This document shows, piece by piece, positions 1 through 6,153 of a stretch of DNA of 11,548 bases. Both the position numbers and the translations under genes were made by a program. Source of the stretch: Chloroflexota bacterium (lineage in GTDB: Bacteria > Chloroflexota > Limnocylindria > P2-11E); the NCBI GenBank assembly GCA_013695575.1, contig JACDAF010000350.1, positions 1 through 11,548 on the forward strand. Direction: 5' to 3'. The notes under the pieces were generated by a model that was not told where the DNA came from, did no database searches, and was given only the letters and a program-made list of their open reading frames with translations. Numbering within the stretch: the first letter of the stretch is position 1; each line of letters begins with the position of its first letter.

Positions 1-413
1 GGACCCGACCGGACCGGCTGCGGCCGCTGAGCCCGGCCGGTGACGATCAGGCGGCGAGGCTCGTGCGCTCGCTGCGGGTGGGCCGCATCGACCGGCTCGT
101 CTCCAGTCCCGCGGTGCGTTGCGTCGATACCTTTCGACCGTTCGCCGTCGCCAGCCACCTGCGGATCCGGCGCGATCCGGCGCTCGCGGAAGGCGGGAGC
201 GCCGCGCGCGCCCTGAAGCTCATCCGGACCGCTCGCGGTCGCCCCGCGCTCTGCAGTCACGGCGACGTGATCGAGAAGCTCCTGGAGCGGCTGCGTGCGG
301 ACGGCGTGCGCCTTCCCGGCGGGCTCCGCTTGCCGAAGGCCTCCATCTGGGTCCTCGAGCTCGACGAAGGGGGCGACGTCATCGGGGCGTCGTATCGGCC
401 GCCACCCGTCTGA
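1..413 (+). CDS. Histidine phosphatase superfamily protein, C-terminal part (MutT1-like or SixA-like)
   Basis: The window opens inside this gene; the reading frame runs from base 3 to a TGA at 411-413 and gives 136 visible residues. The pattern DRLRPLSPAG, then a QA-rich helix, then LVSSPAVRCVDTFRPFA matches the SixA/phosphoglycerate-mutase-like fold just after the catalytic RHG motif, which would lie upstream of the window. CSHGDVIEKLL supplies the second conserved His. The ending KASIWVLELDEGG resembles the C-terminal phosphatase domain of mycobacterial MutT1 (Nudix domain followed by histidine phosphatase), so the missing upstream part may be a Nudix hydrolase; a stand-alone SixA-like phosphohistidine phosphatase is the alternative. 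Proteins of this type remove phosphate from nucleotides or phosphohistidine in the cytoplasm. The next gene is convergent. Family call is firm; substrate unknown. Confidence 0.8.
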   Translation, partial: TRPDRLRPLSPAGDDQAARLVRSLRVGRIDRLVSSPAVRCVDTFRPFAVASHLRIRRDPALAEGGSAARALKLIRTARGRPALCSHGDVIEKLLERLRADGVRLPGGLRLPKASIWVLELDEGGDVIGASYRPPPV

Positions 414-530
414 GATCGGCGGGCCGTTCTTCGTCCGCCCGGCCCAGGGCGCGACCGCACGGAGCGCTCACCCGGCCGCCACGCAAACCCCACACGGCAC
501 GGTCATCGTTCGCGTCACCCCCTCTTCCCT

Positions 531-1799
531 TTAGGCAGGTGAGGCCCCTTCGGGGGCCTCGCGTGCTTTCGGAGCGACCGCAGGGAGCGTGAACGCGACC
601 GTCGCGCCTCGACCCGGCCCCTCGCTCGACGCGCGGATCTCGCCGCCGTGTGCCTGAACGATGTGCTTGGCGATGGCGAGCCCGAGTCCGGTGCCTCCGC
701 TCGCACGCGAGCGGTCACTCTTGTAGAAGCGCTCGAAGACGCGGTCGAGCTCGGCTCTTTCGATGCCGATGCCGGTATCGCGCACCGCGAACTCGACCTG
801 CTCGCCTGAGACGGCGGCAAGCGTGACCGTGCCTCCGGTCGGCGTGAATTTCACGGCGTTGTGCACGAGATTGGCGAGGACCTGCCCGATACGCTCCGCG
901 TCGGCCATCACACGTGGCAGCTCATCACCTGCGTCGACCTCGATCGCGACACCTGCGCGATCCGCCAACGCCGACATCCGCCGTGCCGCCTCGCGCAGGA
1001 GGTAGCCGGGGTCCACCTCGACCTGGGTGAGCCGATCCGCACCGGACTCGACACGCGCCAGTGAAAGCAGCTCTTGGACGAGCTGGGCGAGCCCGTCGAT
1101 CTCCTCCTGCATCCGCGAGACGAAATCTCGTGCGGCCATGCGATCGTCGATCGCCCCTCCCTGCAGCGTCTCCGCGATGGCCTTGAGCGTCGCAATCGGT
1201 GTCCGCAGCTCGTGCGACACGTTGGCCACGAAATCGGCACGCACGGTCTCAAGCCGGCGGACCGCCGAGAGATCGTGGATGGTGACGAGCAGCTCGCCGC
1301 CCTCGAGCCGTCGCGCGACGACCCGGAGCAGCCGCTGGGGCTGCCTGCGCTCTACCTGGACGATGACCTCGCTGCCGCCACGAGCTCGCACGATCGCATC
1401 GAGGACTTCGTGATCCCTCACGACCTCGATCACGCGCCTCCCGACCAGCGTTCCCGCGTCGAGCATCTGCTCCGCCGCAGGATTCGCGAGCCGGACACGT
1501 TCGGCTGCGTCGATGATGAGGATCGCGTCAGAAAGTCCGGCGACGAGCGTCGCGAGTCGATCGCGCTCGGTCTCGGCGACGCGCCGCTCATCGCGGGCAT
1601 CGGTGGCCGCCCGCTCGGCGATCCGGGTCAGCCTCCCGAGCTGCGATCGTCCGAGCAGCCAGGCCGACACGAGCGCGGTCAGCAGCGCGATCGCCCCGGC
1701 CACGATCGCCGGGGCGCCGGCGACCAGGAGGCCGACGCCCGCGAGAGCGGGGCACGCCGTAGCCAGCAGGACCCGCAGCCAGACGCTCCTCGACGACAC
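531..1799 (-). CDS. Membrane-bound sensor histidine kinase, PhoR-like (PAS-HisKA-HATPase)
   Basis: Predicted 422-residue inner-membrane sensor kinase that autophosphorylates on His and passes phosphate to a response regulator. Residues 7-50 form two hydrophobic segments with almost no outer loop, followed by a linker helix (51-80), a PAS domain (about 82-178, LVAGLSDAILIID), a HisKA box VANVSHELRTP with the phospho-acceptor at H196, an N box LANLVHNAVKFTP (N310/N314), G1 DTGIGI (341-346), F box FERFYK and G2 GTGLGLAIAKHIV (369 on). This order and the short outer loop resemble PhoR kinases, which sense phosphate through PstSCAB/PhoU, but the signal here is unknown. No response regulator lies next to it. 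The start is uncertain: GTG at 1799 has no properly spaced ribosome site, GTG at 1814 is possible, and AGGAG at 1786-1790 sits 7 bases before an in-frame CTG at 1778. The frame stays open far upstream, but only as antisense of the neighbouring gene. Confidence 0.92.
   Translation of the reverse strand: MSSRSVWLRVLLATACPALAGVGLLVAGAPAIVAGAIALLTALVSAWLLGRSQLGRLTRIAERAATDARDERRVAETERDRLATLVAGLSDAILIIDAAERVRLANPAAEQMLDAGTLVGRRVIEVVRDHEVLDAIVRARGGSEVIVQVERRQPQRLLRVVARRLEGGELLVTIHDLSAVRRLETVRADFVANVSHELRTPIATLKAIAETLQGGAIDDRMAARDFVSRMQEEIDGLAQLVQELLSLARVESGADRLTQVEVDPGYLLREAARRMSALADRAGVAIEVDAGDELPRVMADAERIGQVLANLVHNAVKFTPTGGTVTLAAVSGEQVEFAVRDTGIGIERAELDRVFERFYKSDRSRASGGTGLGLAIAKHIVQAHGGEIRASSEGPGRGATVAFTLPAVAPKAREAPEGASPA
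541..560 (+). terminator. Perfect 8-bp hairpin with TTCG loop, possible terminator
   Basis: Stem GAGGCCCC pairs exactly with GGGGCCTC around a TTCG loop. On the plus-strand transcript the C(UUCG)G closing makes it an exceptionally stable hairpin. It lies 127 bases after the stop of the histidine phosphatase gene and inside the last codons of the convergent histidine kinase gene. Only a weak T stretch (gctttc) follows on the plus strand and none on the minus strand, so an intrinsic terminator is plausible but not proven. Confidence 0.45.
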
Positions 1800-1803
1800 A
1801 CCC

Positions 1804-1809
1804 CTATAG
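1804..1809. promoter_or_regulatory. Symmetric CTATAG, candidate shared -10 of a divergent promoter
   Basis: The 42-bp spacer between two divergent genes contains the palindrome CTATAG. Read on the plus strand it gives TATAGA (1805-1810); read on the minus strand it gives TATAGG (1808-1803), each matching TATAAT at four positions. A plus-strand start near 1817 would leave a leader of about 25 bases with a ribosome site before the TTG start. A minus-strand start near 1796 would fall just inside the GTG start proposed for the kinase. No clear -35 is seen in either direction. Confidence 0.35.
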
Positions 1810-1832
1810 AACACCGCTAGCGTTCGGGGTGT

Positions 1833-1836
1833 GGAG
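1833..1836 (+). promoter_or_regulatory. Ribosome binding site GGAG deciding a TTG start
   Basis: GGAG ends five bases before the TTG at 1842. No ATG or GTG exists in frame until GTG 1884 and ATG 1887, and neither has a comparable site, so TTG 1842 is preferred as the start of the glycosyltransferase fusion gene. Confidence 0.55.
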
Positions 1837-1841
1837 AAGCG

Positions 1842-4800
1842 TTGAGGGACCGCCGCGCGACGCAGGTCTCCCTGGCAGCGCTGGTGATGATGGGTGTCGC
1901 CGTCCGGCTCCTGTTCGTCGGCGCTCCCGGCGTCCCATGGGACATGGGCACTTTCATGGCGTGGGCCGAGCGGGTCGCCGCTATCGGTCCGGGTCGCTTC
2001 TACGAGCCGGGCTACTTCTCCGACTACCCGCCCGGCTTCCTCTACGTGCTGGGGGCCTTCGGCAAGCTCTTCGACGGCGAGGCACTGCGGATCGCCGTGA
2101 AGGCCGTGTCGATCCCGTTCGATGTCGCGATCGCGATCGTGGCCGCGGCCCTCGTCTGGCCCCTCGGCGGCTCGCGAGCCGCCATTGCGGCGGCCGCCCT
2201 CTGGCTGTTCGCGCCCGGGATCATCTTCGCCGGCCCGTACTGGGGCCAGGTGGACGCTGTCGGGACGCTGCCGTTCATGCTCGCCCTCATCGCGGCCGGG
2301 CGTGGCAGGTGGCTGACGGCCGGCGGGCTCGCCGCTCTCGCCGCGATGATCAAGCCGCAGTTCGGCCTCGGCCTGTTCCTCGTGATCGCAGCCGGAGCGA
2401 TCGTCCTGATCCGCGAACGGCGGGTCACACCGATCGCGCGCGCGAGCATCGCGGCGCTCGTCGTCGTGCTCACCCTGGCGGTGCCGTTCCGCGCCGGACC
2501 CGTCGAGCTCATCGCGCTCGTGCGGAGCGCCTCGGAAACGTATCCCTACACGTCGCTCTACGCGTTCAATCCCTGGTCGATCTTCTTTGACTTCTTCAAG
2601 CCTGACGCGGGGCTCGTCGTGATCGGTGGGGTGCTCCTCGCTGCCGGGGTGCTCGCCTCCGCGGTTCCGCTGTGGTGGCGGAGGGACACCGCGACATTCC
2701 TCGCGTGTGGCGCGTGCGCGGTGTTCGCGTTCTACTTCCTGCCCACGCGCGCCCACGAGCGGTACATCTTCCCGGCTTTCGCGCTGCTCCTCCCGTTGGT
2801 CGCACTGCGACCGCGTCTCGTCATCCCGTACGCGGTCCTCGCGATCGGATTCCTCATGACGCTCTACGTCGTCTTCGTCCGCTTCGACCTCATGGACGTG
2901 CCCGCACTCGTCGAGACGCTCTTCGAGCGGCCCGGCCAGATCGCGATCGCCGCCGCGATGACCGGTGCCGCGGCGCTCATCGCCTGGCGGCTTGCGCGCG
3001 GGGAGGCGCAGCTCGCCCTGGACGCCCGGCCGGTCCCGGCCGGCGACACGGTGCCCCTGCGTGAGCGGCGGGCACGCTGGCGATTGCCCGCGGGCCTCGC
3101 GCCGGGCTTCGCGCCGACGCGACGCGACCTCGTGCTCGCGCTGCTCGTCGCGCTCGCGGTGCTCGCCACGCGCGGATACCGCCTCGACCACCCGCGCGAC
3201 ATGTACTTCGACGAGGTCTATCACGCGCGAACGGCGTACGAGCTCCTCGCCCAGCGCGACGTGTACGAGTGGACGCACCCCCATCTCGCGAAGGAGCTCA
3301 TGGCCCTCGGGATCCTGGCCTTCTCCGGCGACCGCGTGGCGGGGCGGGAGACCGTCGCGATGGTCGACCCGATCGTGGCGCTCGCGGTGACGAACGAGGG
3401 CACGCGCGTGTACGCGTTCGCGGATGGGCGCGTCATGGTGAGCGACCGCTCGGGCCGTCAGACCGCGCAGACGAACATCAGCCGCGACCTGATCCGCGGG
3501 ATCGCCCTCGACGGGAGCCGCGTGCTCGTGGCGACCGACCGCGAGCTCATCGAGACGGACCTGGGGCTCGGCTCCCCCGTGCGGACCGCGCTCCGGGTCG
3601 CCGGCGCGGACCGTGAGGAGCTACGCCCGGCGGTCACGGCGCTCGCCGCCGCCGGCGGCCGGGTCGCGATCGGGAGTACCGCTGGTGTCGAGATCCGCGC
3701 GACGGGACCCGCGCTGTTCGTCGCCACGCCGGCGAGCGCGCTCGCGCTGCGGCCGGATGGGACGGCGCTCTACGTCCTCGATCCCCAGGGCGTCGTCCGC
3801 GTCGTGAACACCGCGGACGGGACGGAGCGGAGCGCCCATCCGACCGGTGGCCCGGTCCGCGCGATCGCGCACGCGCTCTCCGCCGATCGCCTCTTCCTCG
3901 CGCGATCGGATCAGCCGGCGCTCGAGGTCATCGACCTGCAAGGCGGCCGTCGGGAGACCGTGCGCCTGGGCAACGCGCGGACCGGAGACGTCGGCCGACC
4001 CGCCAGCGCGCTCATCGTCGTGCCTCGTACGCAGTTCCTCTATGCGCTCACAGGCGACCGCCTCGTCATCGTCGAGACCCACGGCGCCTCGCCCTACAGC
4101 AGCCTGCCGGTCCGGGGCACGCTGCTCGCCGTCGACGGGACCGCGGACGAGGTGCTCGTCGGCGACAACGATGGCGCGACGCGCGTCTCCACCGGACGGC
4201 AGGCGCTGTCGTGGCGGATTCCGGGCATCGTCGCGGGCGCGGCGCTCGCGTTCTTCATCGTGCTGCTGGCGCGCCGCCTCTTCACGTCGCGCATCGCACC
4301 GGCCCTCGCCGGAGCCGTGGTGCTCTTCGACGGATCGATGTTCGCGCAGACGCGCATCGGCATGAACGATGGCTATGTCGCGGCGTTCCTTGCCGCCGGG
4401 TGGTACTTCGTCGTCGCAGCGCACGCGCCGAGGAGGTCGGCGCACCTCGACCTCGTCCTCGCGGGTCTGCTGTTCGGACTCGCCGCGGCCTCGAAGTGGG
4501 TCGCCTTCTACGCGCTCGCGGGTCTCGGCGTCCTCGCGCTCGCGGTCACCGCGTATGCGTACACCCGCGGGCGCGCCGGAGCGGGTGGACCGCTCGACCT
4601 GCTGCGCGGGCGCGGCATCAACGCCGCGTTCCTGTTCGGCTGCTTCGCGGTCCTGCCGATCGCGGTGTACCTGCTCGCGTACGTTCCGTGGTTCGGTGGA
4701 CCGACGGTGCCGTACGGCTGGGACCTCCGCGAGCTCACGCAGCAGATGTACTGGTACCACTCCGGGCTCACCTCGCCGCATCCCGCCGGCTCGCCGTGGT

Positions 4801-5432
4801 GGAGCTGGCCGCTCGTCCTGAAGCCGGTGTATTGGTACTACGGCCAAAGCGAGAACGGCAGCGCGGTCATCTACAACGCCGGCAACGTCGTGCTCTTCTG
4901 GGGCGGCCTCGTCGCGGTCCTGTGGTGTGCCGTCGCGGCCGTGCGCGCGAGGTCCGTGAGCCTCGGCCTCATCGTGTTCGCGCTCGCGGTCCAGCTCGTG
5001 GCCTGGGTACCGATCACGCGCGTGCTGTTCTTCTATCACTTCTTCACGGCGCTCCCCTGGTACTTCCTCGCGCTCGTCGCCGCGCTCGTATACCTCTGGG
5101 AGGGGGGCCGCGCGCCCATCGTCGGCGGCTACCTCGCCCTTGCCGCGGCGGCGTTCGTGTTCTTCTATCCGTTCGTCTCAGGTCAACCGGTCGCGGCGGA
5201 CCAGGCGGGCGCGTTCTTCATCCTGCCGACGTGGCAGTACGACTGCCAGTTCTATCCCGCGTTCACCTGCGACCTGCAGGCATCCGCCAGGCTTTCCGGT
5301 GGGGCGATGCTGGCTCGCCTCGTGCCGCCGCTCGCCCTCGCCGCGATGGTCGCCGCGGGGTGGATCGCTCTCGGGGGCGGTCGGCTCAGAGCGCTGGGCG
5401 AGCGATGGCCAGCAAGATGGCCCCGACCGTGA
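1842..5432 (+). CDS. Fused GT-C glycosyltransferase: Gpi18/PIG-M-like module + PMT (GT39) module with inserted beta-propeller
   Basis: A 1196-residue polytopic membrane protein. Residues 1-385 form a GT-C module: acidic first outer loop PWDMGTFMAWA (D34), SDYPPGFLY (60-68), GPYWGQVDA (131-139), KPQ (171-173) and AHERYIFP (304-311), as in Gpi18-like/PIG-M-like mannosyltransferases. A polar linker (386-425) leads to a second GT-C module of the protein-O-mannosyltransferase (PMT) family: a membrane helix at 428-443, the catalytic FDEVYHA (456-462) and WTHPHLAKE (477-485). The PMT fold resumes at SWRIPG (789-794) and continues with FDGSMFAQTRIGMND, SKW and the late FYHFFTALPWYF (1064-1075). Between 500 and 786 lies a soluble beta-rich insert. 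Such enzymes move sugar from a polyprenyl-phosphate donor to protein or lipid on the outer membrane face; donor and acceptor here are unknown. C1135 and C1143 could pair in an outer loop. The 3' end overlaps the convergent phosphatase gene by 47 bp. Usual PMT proteins are 450-600 residues, so this is about double. Confidence 0.9.
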   Translation: MRDRRATQVSLAALVMMGVAVRLLFVGAPGVPWDMGTFMAWAERVAAIGPGRFYEPGYFSDYPPGFLYVLGAFGKLFDGEALRIAVKAVSIPFDVAIAIVAAALVWPLGGSRAAIAAAALWLFAPGIIFAGPYWGQVDAVGTLPFMLALIAAGRGRWLTAGGLAALAAMIKPQFGLGLFLVIAAGAIVLIRERRVTPIARASIAALVVVLTLAVPFRAGPVELIALVRSASETYPYTSLYAFNPWSIFFDFFKPDAGLVVIGGVLLAAGVLASAVPLWWRRDTATFLACGACAVFAFYFLPTRAHERYIFPAFALLLPLVALRPRLVIPYAVLAIGFLMTLYVVFVRFDLMDVPALVETLFERPGQIAIAAAMTGAAALIAWRLARGEAQLALDARPVPAGDTVPLRERRARWRLPAGLAPGFAPTRRDLVLALLVALAVLATRGYRLDHPRDMYFDEVYHARTAYELLAQRDVYEWTHPHLAKELMALGILAFSGDRVAGRETVAMVDPIVALAVTNEGTRVYAFADGRVMVSDRSGRQTAQTNISRDLIRGIALDGSRVLVATDRELIETDLGLGSPVRTALRVAGADREELRPAVTALAAAGGRVAIGSTAGVEIRATGPALFVATPASALALRPDGTALYVLDPQGVVRVVNTADGTERSAHPTGGPVRAIAHALSADRLFLARSDQPALEVIDLQGGRRETVRLGNARTGDVGRPASALIVVPRTQFLYALTGDRLVIVETHGASPYSSLPVRGTLLAVDGTADEVLVGDNDGATRVSTGRQALSWRIPGIVAGAALAFFIVLLARRLFTSRIAPALAGAVVLFDGSMFAQTRIGMNDGYVAAFLAAGWYFVVAAHAPRRSAHLDLVLAGLLFGLAAASKWVAFYALAGLGVLALAVTAYAYTRGRAGAGGPLDLLRGRGINAAFLFGCFAVLPIAVYLLAYVPWFGGPTVPYGWDLRELTQQMYWYHSGLTSPHPAGSPWWSWPLVLKPVYWYYGQSENGSAVIYNAGNVVLFWGGLVAVLWCAVAAVRARSVSLGLIVFALAVQLVAWVPITRVLFFYHFFTALPWYFLALVAALVYLWEGGRAPIVGGYLALAAAAFVFFYPFVSGQPVAADQAGAFFILPTWQYDCQFYPAFTCDLQASARLSGGAMLARLVPPLALAAMVAAGWIALGGGRLRALGERWPARWPRP
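3372..4199 (+). other. Seven-repeat beta-propeller-like domain inserted in the first outer loop of the PMT module
   Basis: Residues about 511-786 of the fusion protein hold seven imperfect repeats of roughly 30-40 residues. Each has a small-residue strand, a turn with D/G/N, and a strand such as RVYAF, RVLVAT, RVAIGS, ALYVLD, RLFLAR, FLYALT or EVLVGD. Repeats begin near residues 511, 551, 597, 631, 671, 719 and 760. The best is ALALRPDGTALYVLD, typical of YVTN/lactonase-type propellers. The domain replaces the short stretch that in ordinary PMT proteins joins the HPPxGK motif to the W-R of the next helix, so it should face outside. Its role could be substrate or protein recognition; this is inferred. 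Confidence 0.7.
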
Positions 5433-6153
5433 TCGCGACCAGGACCAACAGGGCTAGCACGGTCCCGATCGCGCGAACTGGGGACGATCGCCGCGACCGG
5501 TAGATCACGACGGTGACATTGTCCTCGCCGCCGCGATCGTTCGCGAGATCCACCAGCTGATCCGCCGCGACGGCAGGCTCCACGGCCGCGGCGCGCTCGG
5601 CGATCTCCTCGTCCGCCACGTGGCGCGTCAGGCCGTCCGAGCACAACACCAGGCGGTCGCCCGCGCGTAGCGACTCGACAAAGACATCCGGCTGGATGCC
5701 GCGCTCGTCCCCGACGAACCGGGTGATCTCGTTCGGGCGCGCGCCGGAGTGGTCGGTCGTGAGCTGGCGCGCCGTCGTGCCGCGGACAAGGTAGGCCCGG
5801 CTGTCGCCGACGTTCGCGATCGTTGCCTCGCCCTTGCGGACTGCCGCAGCGACGAGCGTGGTCGCGGACGACTCGCCGCGGTCCGCTGCGGCGCGGACGA
5901 CCGCGTCGTTCGCCTCGCGCACCGCTGTCGCGAGCGATGAGCGCAGGTCCCCTGTCGCCAGCGACTCGTAGAAACGACGCGAGAGCGTCTCGATCGCCGC
6001 AGCGCTCGCCCGCTCGCCGCCGGCGACCCCCCCGACCCCGTCCGCTACCGCAAGGAGCGCCACGCCGCGCTGCTCGCGCACGATCCAGCTGTCCTCGTTG
6101 CTCTCGCGGACCTTCCCGGCGTCGCTGCGCGCCCCCGCGCGCGAGTCAGTCAT
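5386..6153 (-). CDS. PP2C-family Ser/Thr protein phosphatase, membrane-anchored (PstP/Stp-like)
   Basis: 255-residue metal-dependent phosphatase that should reverse phosphorylation by the kinase encoded just upstream. Visible motifs in order: RESNEDSW (D21), LAVADGVGG (D38), SATTLVAAA (96 on), ANVGDSRAYL (113-122), LTTDHS (131-136), LVLCSDGLT (D173) and GGEDNVTVV (D211). The aspartates are the expected metal ligands. Residues 228-250 form one C-terminal membrane helix with only a few residues beyond it, so unlike mycobacterial PstP there is no sizeable outer domain. The ATG at 6153 overlaps the kinase stop by 8 bp, pointing to one mRNA and translational coupling; the frame is open further upstream but only inside the kinase gene. 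The 3' end overlaps the convergent glycosyltransferase gene by 47 bp. Confidence 0.95.
   Translation of the reverse strand: MTDSRAGARSDAGKVRESNEDSWIVREQRGVALLAVADGVGGVAGGERASAAAIETLSRRFYESLATGDLRSSLATAVREANDAVVRAAADRGESSATTLVAAAVRKGEATIANVGDSRAYLVRGTTARQLTTDHSGARPNEITRFVGDERGIQPDVFVESLRAGDRLVLCSDGLTRHVADEEIAERAAAVEPAVAADQLVDLANDRGGEDNVTVVIYRSRRSSPVRAIGTVLALLVLVAITVGAILLAIARPAL

Noticed and set aside
1074..1820. 248-codon plus-strand open frame over the histidine kinase
   Set aside because: Antisense of the PAS/HisKA region with no motif of its own.
1800..3284. Long minus-strand extension upstream of the histidine kinase (frame open to 3284)
   Set aside because: The translated text is a low-complexity run of Arg/Glu/Asp/Gly/His typical of the antisense of a GC-rich gene, and it lies wholly opposite the glycosyltransferase fusion, which has clear family motifs.
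3621..5039. 472-codon minus-strand open frame
   Set aside because: Arg/Glu-rich with no recognisable domain, opposite the propeller and PMT coding sequence. GC-rich third positions create such frames.
4211..5503. 430-codon plus-strand open frame
   Set aside because: Out-of-frame reading of the PMT module, rich in Arg/Pro/Ala; the PMT frame has the conserved motifs.
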